Source: Duganella callida | GTDB taxonomy: Bacteria > Pseudomonadota > Gammaproteobacteria > Burkholderiales > Burkholderiaceae_D | Assembly (NCBI RefSeq): GCF_004614165.1 | Contig: NZ_SPVG01000042.1 | Coordinates: forward strand, 17,508-81,507 | Direction of reading: 5' to 3' | DNA length: 64,000 bases | Part shown: positions 18,986-27,540 of the stretch, in pieces | Numbering within the stretch: the first letter of the stretch is position 1 | Layout of the letters: every line of letters begins with the position of its first letter | Program-made: the position numbers and the translations under genes | The notes under the pieces: model-generated | Told to the model about the DNA's origin: nothing | Databases searched by the model: none | The model's input: the letters and a program-made list of their open reading frames with translations, nothing else

Positions 18986-21985
18986 TTAGAAGTCGTAGCT
19001 GAGTTTTGCCGTGACGCGGCGGCCGGTCTTGAACCATGCGCGCCCCATCATACCGATATTTTGCTGCATCAGCTGCTTGTAGGTCGCGTCGGTCAGGTTT
19101 TGCGCTTCCAGCCCGAGTTGCACCTTGTCGCTGAATTTGTAGAACACCGATGCGTCCAGCTGGCCATAGGCATCCGACCAGGTAGGCAGCGCCCAGGCCA
19201 CCACGTGCTGGCCGTAGGTCGGGCTGGCGGGATTGGAATCCAGGCCGTCGGTGCCCTGGGTGCCGTTGACGTTCACGGCCTGCAGGGCCTTGGAGCGCCA
19301 GTTGTACGCCAGACGGGCCGACCATGGGCCTTTGTCGTACAACAGGGCCAGGTTATACGACTGGCGCGACAGGTTTTCCAGCGGCAGGTTGCCGAAGGTG
19401 GTGCCGTCGGTGTCGCAACCGTTCAGGTTCAGGTTGGCGTTATCGGCGGTGTTACCACCCGAGCAGTATTTCTGATACACCGGGTTGTACAACTCACGCT
19501 TGCTGTCGACGAAGGTGAAGTTGGCTTGCACGCCCAGGCCGGACAGCGCGCCAGGCAGCTTGTCGAAGTACTGCTGGAACGCCAGCTCCACGCCGCGCGC
19601 ATGGCCCTTGGCGCCGTTGATCGGGCCAGTGGTGATGAAGTCGTGCATCTTGCCGGCGGTGTCGGGCAGCTGCGTGACGTAGCTCTGATTGACGATGATG
19701 TCTTTCAGGCGCTTGTTGAAGATCGCCGCCGTTAGCGAGCCCGATTGCGAGAAGTACCATTCCGCCGTCAGGTCGATCTGCTTGGAGGTGGTCGGACGCA
19801 GCATCGGGTTGCCCGAACCGGTACCGGTCAGGCTCACGCTGTTGACGGTGGTGACGCCATTGACGGTCGAGCTGTTGGCGGTTTCCGACAGCGTGGTGTA
19901 GCCCTGCAGCTGGGTGAAGTCGGGACGCGACAGCGCCGATGCGGCGGCAAAGCGGAACTGCAGCTTGTCGGTGGCCTTCAGACGCAGGTTCAGGCTGGGC
20001 AGGAAGTTGTGGTAGTTGTTTTCGTAGTCCTGCTTTTTCGCGAACGGCAGGATGTTCGGAATCGGTACGCCGGTCAGGGTGCCGCCGGTCGGCGCGGTCG
20101 AGTTGAACACGGTGTAACCCTGCGCGTTCGAATCGGTCTTCACATAACGCAGGCCGATGTTACCGTCGACCGGGTATTTCAGCTCATCCCAGCCGAAGCG
20201 CAGCTGACCATACACGGCCTTGGTCTTTTCCGACTGATCGTTGGTGCCGGCGTAGTTGTCGGCGCCGAAGCTGGCCGGCTGCCATTGGCCGCAGGTCTTG
20301 CCGTTTTCCGCGCACAGAATCTGGTAGTACTGATGCAGCGCCGCGTAGCTGCCGGGGAAGCCCTGTGCCAGCGACACATTCGGGAACACCACGGAAGGCA
20401 CCGATACGCCACCGTTGAAGAAATTGTCGAACGAGTGCAGGTTGGTGTTGCCGCTGAAGCGAGGATCGCCCAGGTAGGCCAGGTGCGCGATATCGCCTCC
20501 GACCTGCCATGGCTGGGTGATCGCCGCCCAGTTGTAGCTCGGGTTCGAGTTCTGCGTCACCGCGTCACGGTCGGTCAGGCGGAAGCCGAAGCGGACGTCG
20601 CGCAGCACCGGATGATCGAAGTCGTATTTCAGGTCGGTCTTCCAGGCGGTTTCATTGGCTTCGCTCTTGTCCAGGTGTTCCATGGTGAACGCCCAGTAGT
20701 AATTGTTCGGATTGGCCAGATTGGCGCGGTCGGCGTCGGTGAACAGAATCTTCGGCACGTTGCCGGTCAGGTCCAGCGTCTCCTGCGGCATGGTCACGCC
20801 GGTTGCCACGGTGGAGTCGAAGCTGTTGGTCTTGGCCTTGATGTGCTGCAGGTCGGTGGTGACGGTCCACGCGTCATGACGCCAGCGCAGGTTCCACGAT
20901 ACGTCGGTGGTATCGGAGTTACGCTTGGCGGTGCGGGTGTCGTCGCCGAAGTTGATGCCGCCGTCGGCCGGATCGGTCAGGGTGCCGGTCAGCAGCGCGC
21001 CGGTGGGGCCGAACGTGGCGTCAGGCGAAACCTTGATGTTGTAAGGGCTCGACTGGGCGAAGATCGCCTGCTCGTCCCATTGCATTTCGTACTTCGACTT
21101 GAAGTAGGTCAGGCTGCTGGACCAGTCATCCTTTTTCCATTGCAGCGCGCCGTAGGCGCCTTCGCGCTTGCGGTTGAATTCAAGGGTACGCCACTGCGCG
21201 CCCTTCGGTACGAACACCCGGTTGCCCTTGGCGTCGGTCAGCGGGTAGTAAGGCTCGACCTGGAAGGCGTCGGTGCGGGTGCCGCTTTCCGAATAGGCCA
21301 GGTCCAGCAAGGCGCCGACTTCACCGATCGGAGTTTTCCAGCGATTGGAGATCAGGCCCGAATACGATGGCGAGGTCTTGCCCTTCTTCAGTTCCGACCA
21401 GGTGGTGTCCGCCGAGATCGACGACTTGAAGCCCTTATAGTCGAACGGCATGGCGGTGCGCAGGTTAACCAGGCCGCCGACGGCGCCTTCGATCTGCTCG
21501 GCCGATGGGTTCTTGTAGATGTCGACACCGGCCACCAGTTCCGGCGGCACGTCGCCGAAGTTCAGGGAACGGCCGCCGTTGGCGGAGAACGAGTCGCGGC
21601 CATTCAGTTCAGAGCGCACATAGCTCAAACCGCGGATCGACACGCCCGAGCCCTCGACCGAGAAGTGCTCCGGGTCGCCCTTGGCCATGGTGCGATCGAT
21701 GGTCACGCCGACCACGCGCTGCAGCACTTCCGTCACCGAGCGGTCGGGCAGCTTGCCCATGTCTTCGGCGACGATGGAATCGACGATTTCGTCGGAATTC
21801 TGCTTGATCTTCTGCGCCGATTGCAGCGCGGCGCGTTGACCGGTCACCACCACGGCGACTGGCTCGCCTGCTGGTGCTTCGGTCTTGGGTGCATCGGTGG
21901 TCGTCTGGGCCATTGCGGCGCCGGCCAGCATCAGGGACATCTGAGCCAGGCCTAAAGCGATCGCTGTTTTTTTGAACTGTTTCAT
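18986..21985 (-). CDS. TonB-dependent receptor of the xyloglucan locus
   Basis: 999 residues. A signal peptide (to AAMAQ) is followed by a TonB-box-like stretch (VAVVVTGQR, about residues 43-51) and the plug domain (KLPDRSVTEVLQRVVGVTIDR, SIRGLSYVRSELNGR). The large outer-membrane beta-barrel ends in the typical C-terminal aromatic GRRVTAKLSYDF. The length and the GRDSFSANGGRSLNF region fit the Proteobacterial carbohydrate receptors that replace SusC/SusD pairs; no SusD is present. It is the first gene of the receptor-GH35-GH31-GH39-GH95 operon, so the likely ligand is xyloglucan oligosaccharide. A 20-bp box lies 245 bp upstream. Confidence 0.92.
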   Translation of the reverse strand: MKQFKKTAIALGLAQMSLMLAGAAMAQTTTDAPKTEAPAGEPVAVVVTGQRAALQSAQKIKQNSDEIVDSIVAEDMGKLPDRSVTEVLQRVVGVTIDRTMAKGDPEHFSVEGSGVSIRGLSYVRSELNGRDSFSANGGRSLNFGDVPPELVAGVDIYKNPSAEQIEGAVGGLVNLRTAMPFDYKGFKSSISADTTWSELKKGKTSPSYSGLISNRWKTPIGEVGALLDLAYSESGTRTDAFQVEPYYPLTDAKGNRVFVPKGAQWRTLEFNRKREGAYGALQWKKDDWSSSLTYFKSKYEMQWDEQAIFAQSSPYNIKVSPDATFGPTGALLTGTLTDPADGGINFGDDTRTAKRNSDTTDVSWNLRWRHDAWTVTTDLQHIKAKTNSFDSTVATGVTMPQETLDLTGNVPKILFTDADRANLANPNNYYWAFTMEHLDKSEANETAWKTDLKYDFDHPVLRDVRFGFRLTDRDAVTQNSNPSYNWAAITQPWQVGGDIAHLAYLGDPRFSGNTNLHSFDNFFNGGVSVPSVVFPNVSLAQGFPGSYAALHQYYQILCAENGKTCGQWQPASFGADNYAGTNDQSEKTKAVYGQLRFGWDELKYPVDGNIGLRYVKTDSNAQGYTVFNSTAPTGGTLTGVPIPNILPFAKKQDYENNYHNFLPSLNLRLKATDKLQFRFAAASALSRPDFTQLQGYTTLSETANSSTVNGVTTVNSVSLTGTGSGNPMLRPTTSKQIDLTAEWYFSQSGSLTAAIFNKRLKDIIVNQSYVTQLPDTAGKMHDFITTGPINGAKGHARGVELAFQQYFDKLPGALSGLGVQANFTFVDSKRELYNPVYQKYCSGGNTADNANLNLNGCDTDGTTFGNLPLENLSRQSYNLALLYDKGPWSARLAYNWRSKALQAVNVNGTQGTDGLDSNPASPTYGQHVVAWALPTWSDAYGQLDASVFYKFSDKVQLGLEAQNLTDATYKQLMQQNIGMMGRAWFKTGRRVTAKLSYDF

Positions 21986-22346
21986 CTACGCTCTCCAAAG
22001 TTATACGAATATTTCATGGCTCGTCGGCCATTTGTTATTGGCATTTCAGTCGTCTGTGGGGTGTCAAGGGAATCGCGGGATGAGTTCAGCCCGCAGGCGC
22101 TGAAAAGCGCGGCATTCGGATGTCCATTGGTTTCGTCTCGCTCGTTATTTATTTGTATCGCTGCTGCTAGCCGGCGGGGTGCTACTGCGCGCGATTTTGA
22201 GCCATTGTGCTAGTTACACAATTGAGGGGCAATTGCGAAATTCACCAAGCGAGAGAATGATTATGAGCAATCGTCGCGTTGAACATACAGGCGCTACGTA
22301 AAGCACCTGAGTCGCAGCGGCCGGGCGGCCGCCGCGAGGGAATTGC
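21986..22346. promoter_or_regulatory. intergenic region with the receptor-operon promoter
   Basis: A 361-bp gene-free stretch between xylF and the TonB-dependent receptor gene, less GC-rich than the coding DNA around it. It contains the 20-bp box at 22230-22249. A looser match (TATACGAATATTTCA) lies at about 22002-22016, close to the receptor start. A GC-rich inverted repeat at about 22317-22332 lies just downstream of the xylF stop but lacks a T-tract, so it is not a convincing terminator. Confidence 0.6.
22230..22249 (-). promoter_or_regulatory. proposed XylR box 1 (TonB receptor operon)
   Basis: Reads CAATTGCGAAATTCACCAAG on the + strand. The same 20-bp element occurs at 24237 and 29038 with differences at only a few positions (consensus CAATTRCGAAWWTCACCAAK). 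All three copies have the same orientation and lie upstream of minus-strand genes of the xylose/xyloglucan run. Binding by XylR is inferred from location. Confidence 0.7.
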
Positions 22347-23351
22347 TTACTTGCCCGCGATCTGGGCCTGGGTGTAGAAGCCGTCCTTGACCACCAGGTC
22401 GACGTTCGCTTTGGTCAGCGGAATAGGCTTGAGGAATACCGTATCGACCTGCTTGAAGCCGTTGTCGTACTTGGCGTTGAAGCCCGGCTTCTCGTTGCGC
22501 ACCAGCTGCACCGACAGCTTGGCCGCTTCCGATGCGATCAGCTTGAGCGGCTTGTAGACGGTCAGGGTCTGCGTGCCCGCCACCACGCGCTTCACCGCCG
22601 CCAGATCGGAATCCTGGCCCGACACGGCCACCTTGCCGGTCAGCTTTTGCGCGGCCAGCGCCTGAATCGCGCCGCCGGCGGTGGCGTCGTTGGAGGCCAC
22701 CACGGCATCGATCTTGTTGCCGTTGGCGGTCAGCGCATTTTCGACGATGGACATCGCTTCGGAAGGGCTCCAGTCCTTGACCCACTGCTGCCCCACCACC
22801 TTGACGTCGCCCTTGTCGATCAGCGGTTGCAGCACCTTCAGCTGACCTTCGCGCAGCATCTTGGCGTTGCTGTCGGTCGGCGCGCCGCCCAGCAGGTAGA
22901 AGTTCCCTTTCGGCTTCACCGCCAGCACGCCCTGTGCCTGCAGCTCGCCGACCATCTTGTTGTCGAACGAGATGTAGGCGTCGATGTCGGCGTTCATGAT
23001 CAGGCGGTCGTAGGAGATCACCTTGATCTTGGCCTTCTTGGCTTCGCGCACGGCGTTGGTCAGCACGGTGGCGTTGTAGGGAACGATCACCAGCACATCC
23101 ACGCCGCGCGAGATCAGGTTCTCGATCTGGGCGATCTGGCGCTGCTCGCTGGCGTCGGCCGACTGCACGAACACCTTGGCGCCCTGCTGCTCGGCCGCCG
23201 CCACGAAGTAGTCGCGGTCGCGCGCCCAGCGCTCCAGGCGCAGGTCGTCGATCGAAAAACCGATCTTGGGGTGCTTGGCGTCGGCCATCGCGTTGCCGCC
23301 GGCGAAGGCCATCATCACGGCAATTGCGGCCGTGCTCAGTATCTTTTTCAT
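22347..23351 (-). CDS. xylF: D-xylose ABC transporter substrate-binding protein XylF
   Basis: 334 residues with a signal peptide (MKKILSTAAIAVMMAFAGGNAMA). The mature part is a type I periplasmic binding protein closely matching XylF: GFSIDDLRLERWARDRDYF, NLISRGVDVLVIVPYN, VISYDRLI, ISFDNKMVGELQA, GAPTDSNAKM and SGQDSDLAAVKRV. It would bind xylose in the periplasm. The usual partners XylG (ATPase) and XylH (permease) are not adjacent: downstream is the TonB receptor operon and upstream is the xylose dehydrogenase. The gene is 53 bp behind the dehydrogenase, so they probably share a transcript. Confidence 0.93.
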   Translation of the reverse strand: MKKILSTAAIAVMMAFAGGNAMADAKHPKIGFSIDDLRLERWARDRDYFVAAAEQQGAKVFVQSADASEQRQIAQIENLISRGVDVLVIVPYNATVLTNAVREAKKAKIKVISYDRLIMNADIDAYISFDNKMVGELQAQGVLAVKPKGNFYLLGGAPTDSNAKMLREGQLKVLQPLIDKGDVKVVGQQWVKDWSPSEAMSIVENALTANGNKIDAVVASNDATAGGAIQALAAQKLTGKVAVSGQDSDLAAVKRVVAGTQTLTVYKPLKLIASEAAKLSVQLVRNEKPGFNAKYDNGFKQVDTVFLKPIPLTKANVDLVVKDGFYTQAQIAGK

Positions 23352-23404
23352 CGTCTAAGTCTCCAGTTTTTAGCAGGTTCTTTTCCCTGCGCCGCTATAG
23401 TACA

Positions 23405-24184
23405 TCAGGCGCCGTACCAGCCGGCGTCCACATAGTATTCGCGTCCCGAGCAGCGCGCCGCGCTGTCGGATGCCAGGAACAGCGCCAGCGCCGCCACGTC
23501 GGCGATCTCCACGCGCCGCGGCAGGCACTGGCCGGCCAGGATGCGCGCCTCTTCTTCCGGCGTATGCCACAGCGCCTCCTGGCGCGGCGTGCGTATGCCG
23601 CCGGGGACGATGGTGTTGACGCGGATGTTGTGGCGCCCCAGATCGCGCGCCAGGCCGCGCGTCATGCCTTCGATGGCGGCCTTGGCGGTCATGTACAGGG
23701 TCAGGTCGGGCAAGGCCAGGTGCCAGGAGATGGAACCGAAATTCAGGATCACGCCGGCGCCGGCTGCCTGCATGCCGGGCACCACCGCCTGCGCGCAGAA
23801 ATACTGGTGGCGCAGATTCACGGCCATGCGGTTTTCCCAGTACGCGGGCGTGACATCGGCCACGCCGTGGCGGTCGTCGTTGGCGGCGTTGTTGACCAGG
23901 ATATCGACCGGGCCGATCGCCGCGAACACTGCGGCCACCTTATCGAGGTCGGTCAGGTCGCAGGGCACGAACACCGGCGGCGTCGCCAGCGCGGCCAGGC
24001 TGGCCTGCAGCGCGCGCGAATCCGCTTCCGCGATATCGAGAAACGTGACCAGCGCGCCCTGGCGCGCAAAGGCTTCCACCATGCCGCCACCGATGCCGCT
24101 GCCGCCGCCGGTCACCACCACGCGCTTGCCGGCGAGGCTGGGATAAATCGCCTGCTCACGCGGCGTATTGAATTGTTTTTCCAA
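23405..24184 (-). CDS. xylB: SDR family D-xylose 1-dehydrogenase (NAD+)
   Basis: 259 residues of the classical SDR fold. It has the cofactor motif TGGGSGIGGG with a downstream FLDI (Asp favours NAD+), NNAANDDRH, catalytic Ser in NFGSISWH, and the YMTAK Tyr/Lys pair. The blocks AIYPSLAGKRVV, FLDIAEADSRAL and the C-terminal REYYVDAGWYG closely follow Caulobacter XylB, which oxidises D-xylose to xylonolactone, the first step of the Weimberg or Dahms route. It lies between xylR and xylF on the same strand, with a proposed operator 52 bp upstream. Later pathway enzymes are not in the window. Note that xylB here means the dehydrogenase, not xylulokinase. Confidence 0.9.
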   Translation of the reverse strand: MEKQFNTPREQAIYPSLAGKRVVVTGGGSGIGGGMVEAFARQGALVTFLDIAEADSRALQASLAALATPPVFVPCDLTDLDKVAAVFAAIGPVDILVNNAANDDRHGVADVTPAYWENRMAVNLRHQYFCAQAVVPGMQAAGAGVILNFGSISWHLALPDLTLYMTAKAAIEGMTRGLARDLGRHNIRVNTIVPGGIRTPRQEALWHTPEEEARILAGQCLPRRVEIADVAALALFLASDSAARCSGREYYVDAGWYGA

Positions 24185-24236
24185 GGTCGTGTCTCCAAAT
24201 GAACTGGAGAATTCTGACCCGCCAAAACATCAGCCG

Positions 24237-24256
24237 CAATTACGAAAATCACCAAG
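24237..24256 (-). promoter_or_regulatory. proposed XylR box 2 (xylB-xylF)
   Basis: Reads CAATTACGAAAATCACCAAG on the + strand, in the 84-bp gap between xylR and the xylose dehydrogenase gene, 52 bp before the latter's ATG. It is one of three near-identical boxes in this run. The position is compatible with activator binding just upstream of or overlapping a -35 region. Confidence 0.7.
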
Positions 24257-24268
24257 CATGGTCATGAT

Positions 24269-25489
24269 TTACGCCGCCAGTTCGGGCGCCGACAGCGCCG
24301 AGCCATCATCGACGATGCCCATCATGGCGCGGTCCTGGTAGGTGCGCGGCGTGCATCCGAGTTCGCGCTTGAACACGGCGTGCATGTACTGCACCGAGGT
24401 GAAGCCGCAGCACAGCGCCACCTCGGCGATACTGCGTTCGCCGTTGGCCAGCATCGACGTCGCCGCGTCCAGCTTGAAGCGCAGGATCACGTCATGCACG
24501 CTGCAATTGAGCTCCTGGCGGAAGTAGGATTCCAGCGACGAGCGCGAGATGCCGACGTACTCCGCCACCTGGTGGGTCTTGATGCCCTGGCAGGCGTACT
24601 GGCGGATGAAATGGCGCGCGCGCATCACGTGCGGATGCTTGGGCGCCTCGTGCTGGGTGGAGGCCAGCACGTTGATGCCGACCGGCGGCACCAGCACGCG
24701 CGTGCCGCTCATGCGCACGCCGTGCAGCATCTGGTCCAGCAGGTGGGCGGCGGTGCGGCCCATCTCCTGCGCGCCCTGGATCACCGAGCTCAGAGGAATG
24801 CGGGTCAGCATGCGCGCCAGCGGATCGTTGTCGATGCCGATCAGCGCCACCTGCTCCGGCACCGCGATGCCGGCCATGATACAGGCCTGCATCAGCTGGC
24901 GCGCGCGGGCGTCGGTGACGGCGATGATGCCGACCGGCTTGGGCAGGCTGTGCAGCCACTGGATCTGCTGCTCCACCGAATCGTCCCACGACGGCGCGCT
25001 GGTGCCCAGGCCGCGGAACACGTGCGGTTCCATCATGTCCTGCTCCATCAGCTGGCGGAAGGCGTGTTCGCGCTCCTGCGCCCAGCGGTTTTCCTGCGCC
25101 TCCGGCAGGCTGAATAGCGCGAAGTGGCGCAGGCCGGCCTCGATCAGATGATCGCGCGCCATCTTGATCAGTTTGAAGTTGTCGGTGGCGACGTAGGGCA
25201 CGTCCTCGGGGTAGGCGGCCTGGTTTTCATAGGAGCCGCCAACCGCCACCACCGGGATGCGGCTGCGCGTCAGCGCCTCGGCCACGGCTGGATCGTCGAA
25301 GTCGGCGATGATGCCGTCGCCCTGCCAGCGCTCGATGCCGGGCAGGCGCAGGCGGAAGTCCTCTTCCAGGAACAGATCCCAGGCGGCCCGCGTGGAGCTC
25401 AGGTAGGCGGCGATGCCCGCGATCACCTCGCGGTCAAAGATCTTGTTGGCATTGAACAGCAGCGCAATCCTGTGTGACTTCATCTGCAT
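24269..25489 (-). CDS. xylR: XylR-type AraC family transcriptional regulator
   Basis: 406 residues from the ATG at 25489. The N-terminal ligand domain is LacI/PBP-like and tracks E. coli XylR: HRIALLFNANKIFDREVIAG, EEDFRLRLPGIERW, GDGIIADFDDPA, YVATDNFKL, GIIAVTDARARQ and IGIDND. The C-terminal AraC-type double HTH spans roughly the last 110 residues (HQVAEYVGISRSSLESYFRQ, CCGFTSVQYMHAVFKRELG). XylR binds xylose and activates catabolic promoters. An upstream in-frame ATG at 25621 would add 44 residues not found in the family, so I reject it. Confidence 0.93.
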   Translation of the reverse strand: MQMKSHRIALLFNANKIFDREVIAGIAAYLSSTRAAWDLFLEEDFRLRLPGIERWQGDGIIADFDDPAVAEALTRSRIPVVAVGGSYENQAAYPEDVPYVATDNFKLIKMARDHLIEAGLRHFALFSLPEAQENRWAQEREHAFRQLMEQDMMEPHVFRGLGTSAPSWDDSVEQQIQWLHSLPKPVGIIAVTDARARQLMQACIMAGIAVPEQVALIGIDNDPLARMLTRIPLSSVIQGAQEMGRTAAHLLDQMLHGVRMSGTRVLVPPVGINVLASTQHEAPKHPHVMRARHFIRQYACQGIKTHQVAEYVGISRSSLESYFRQELNCSVHDVILRFKLDAATSMLANGERSIAEVALCCGFTSVQYMHAVFKRELGCTPRTYQDRAMMGIVDDGSALSAPELAA

Positions 25490-25576
25490 ATCTACTACTC
25501 CGCTTCGAGACGTAATGGGCCTTCTTGATGGTACATGGCGCCCGATGGGTGGAGGTATGAAATATTTCGCGTCTTC

Positions 25577-25595
25577 CATAACGAAATTGACTAAA
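25577..25595 (-). promoter_or_regulatory. weak XylR-box-like sequence before xylR
   Basis: Reads CCATAACGAAATTGACTAA on the + strand, which agrees with the three strong boxes at about 15 of 19 positions. It lies 88 bp upstream of the xylR ATG, in the gap between xylR and the GH74 stop. It may be an autoregulatory site or chance similarity. Confidence 0.35.
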
Positions 25596-25617
25596 TTCTT
25601 TAAAGAAATTACGTTTT

Positions 25618-27540
25618 TCAAGGCGTGACGGGCTTGCCGTACACGATTCCGCGTCCCGCCGTGCTCATATAGACCACGCCGAAGGTGTTCATGTCGCCCA
25701 CGACGAGCTGGGCGTCGCCGGGGCCGCCGTACTGGTGGGCGTCGTCGTTGATGCGCAACCAGCTGGCGCCGCTGTCGGTGGAGCGATACAGGCCGCGCAC
25801 GCCGCCGATCTCGCCCCAGATGAAGACGGTCGGATCATCGGCGCAGTCCGCCACTAGGGCCGAGTCCGTGTGCGATTGGCAGAACTGACCCCGGATTTTG
25901 CCGAAGCCGACGGCGGCGGCGTAGGTGATGCCGGGCAGGTTGACGAAGCGCTCGCCGGAATCGGTGGAGCGCGCCAGGCCGCCGTCGTACAGCGCCACCC
26001 AGATGTCGCCTTCGCGCCCCGGCGCGGCGCGCACCACTTTCGATCCCTTGGCCGAAGCCAGCTTGCCGGCCGGCGCGAAGCTGGCGCCGCCGTCCTGGCT
26101 GACCAGCAGCCGGTCATCCGCCAGCGCGTAGAACTTGCGCGGGTTGACCGGATCGGCGACGGCGCGGGCGCGCGCGGTGTGCAGACCTTCCACCTCGCTC
26201 CACGTGGCGCCGTCGTCGGTCGAGCGGTAGCTGGTGGTGGAATTTTCCGGACTATGAATGATGATCTTGCCGTCGGCGCTCAAGGCCACCTGACCCTGCT
26301 TGCCGTTCATGCTGGCGGTCTTTTTCCAGCTGACGCCCATGTCGCGCGAGATGTACATCTCCTTGCCGGCACGAACCAGCACGTTCGGCTGCCGCGCGGC
26401 ATAGTCCAGCCCCCAGGTGGTGCCCATGGTCGGGGTGTGGATGGGCGCATATTGCGTCACATCGGTGTGGCGGAAGCCGTCGTAATCGCCGATGGCTGAA
26501 ATCACCGGGCCGCCGGGGATGCTGACCAGGTTCAGCGGCACCGATTCCTCCAGCCCGATGTCGTCGAACTTCCACACCGGTCTGGCGGCGTGGATGTCGG
26601 TCGATTTGAATACACCGTTGCCGGAGACGACCATCAGGGTGCTGGTGTCGAACGGATCGAATTCGATGCTGGCGGTCCAGTGGATGAAGCTGCCCGCGAT
26701 CCAGCTGACGCCATTGGCGTCGATCTGCACGCCGTTGGCGACGATGCTTTGCCACGATTTGCCGCCGTCCAGGGTCTCGTAGAACTGGTCGCCTATGCCG
26801 CCGCGCATCTGGTAGTAATCGATGGTGGAGACCACCATGCGCCGCGGATTGCCGGGATCGACCGTGATGCCGGCATAGGCGCGGTTCAGCGGCGGCGAGA
26901 TGTCGCTCCAGCGACCGCTGGCGATGTCGTATTGCCAGACGCCGCCCTCTTCCATGATTTCGCCGTTATTCTTGTCGGCGTGCGGGCCGGCGCCTTGCGC
27001 AAAGGTGGCCACCAGCTTGCCGTTGGCGACTACCGCCCGCGCCGGCATCAGTTTTTGCGGGCCGCCTTTCATCAGGCTGAAGGTTTTGCCGCCGTCGGCC
27101 GACATGTACATGTTGTCGCCGAAGCGCGATACGCCGACGTAGATTTTGTTGCCGTCCAGCAGCACGAAGCTGATGCCGTTTTTATTTGGCGTGGTGCTGA
27201 CGTTCAGGCCGTCAAGGTGATGCCAGCTCAGTCCTTCATCGCTGCTTTTGAACAGGCCGTTGGCGCGCGTGCCGACGTACAGGATCTTGCCGTTCTGCGG
27301 ATCGACCTGCAGCTTTTCGCCGTTGCCGCGGCCCATGCCGTTGCCGTGCACCTTGAACTGGCTGGTCACGTCGATGCGCTTGAACGTCCTCCCGTAATCG
27401 TCGGACTTGAGGATGGCACTGGCGCCGCCGTTCAGGTAGGCGATGCCGGCGGACATGTACAGCTTGTTGGGCGACGATGGATCCGTCGCCAGCGATTCGA
27501 TGCCGAGCAGGCCGGTGTCCTCATCGGACACCCAGTCCAT
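25618..27540 (-). CDS. GH74 endo-xyloglucanase module, downstream of frameshift
   Basis: This frame carries nearly all of a GH74 double beta-propeller. Markers are LGIESLATDPSSPNKLYMSAG, HGNGMGRGNGEKLQVDP, ILYVGTRANGLFKS, YAGITVDPGNPRR, FIHWTASIEFDPFD, and the second catalytic-region motif GDYDGFRHTDV. It would cut the beta-1,4-glucan backbone of xyloglucan. The first blade (WDNVSIGGSGFVSGLI, IYARTDVGGAYRW) is encoded at the end of the upstream frame, and both frames meet at nine A residues. An ATG at 27540 has no Shine-Dalgarno or signal peptide, so this is not a gene on its own; it is the 3' part of a 1.1-kaa esterase-GH74 fusion. Confidence 0.88.
   Translation of the reverse strand: MDWVSDEDTGLLGIESLATDPSSPNKLYMSAGIAYLNGGASAILKSDDYGRTFKRIDVTSQFKVHGNGMGRGNGEKLQVDPQNGKILYVGTRANGLFKSSDEGLSWHHLDGLNVSTTPNKNGISFVLLDGNKIYVGVSRFGDNMYMSADGGKTFSLMKGGPQKLMPARAVVANGKLVATFAQGAGPHADKNNGEIMEEGGVWQYDIASGRWSDISPPLNRAYAGITVDPGNPRRMVVSTIDYYQMRGGIGDQFYETLDGGKSWQSIVANGVQIDANGVSWIAGSFIHWTASIEFDPFDTSTLMVVSGNGVFKSTDIHAARPVWKFDDIGLEESVPLNLVSIPGGPVISAIGDYDGFRHTDVTQYAPIHTPTMGTTWGLDYAARQPNVLVRAGKEMYISRDMGVSWKKTASMNGKQGQVALSADGKIIIHSPENSTTSYRSTDDGATWSEVEGLHTARARAVADPVNPRKFYALADDRLLVSQDGGASFAPAGKLASAKGSKVVRAAPGREGDIWVALYDGGLARSTDSGERFVNLPGITYAAAVGFGKIRGQFCQSHTDSALVADCADDPTVFIWGEIGGVRGLYRSTDSGASWLRINDDAHQYGGPGDAQLVVGDMNTFGVVYMSTAGRGIVYGKPVTP

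Noticed and set aside
19745-21955. Long + strand frame opposite the TonB receptor
   Set aside because: Antisense shadow with biased composition; the receptor on the minus strand is complete with signal peptide, plug and C-terminal aromatic residue.
22317-22332. Terminator after xylF
   Set aside because: The GC-rich inverted repeat has no T-tract on the minus strand, so intrinsic termination is not supported.
27538-27540. Independent start codon for GH74
   Set aside because: No Shine-Dalgarno sequence and no signal peptide, and the first propeller blade would be lost; the fusion with the upstream frame explains both ends better.
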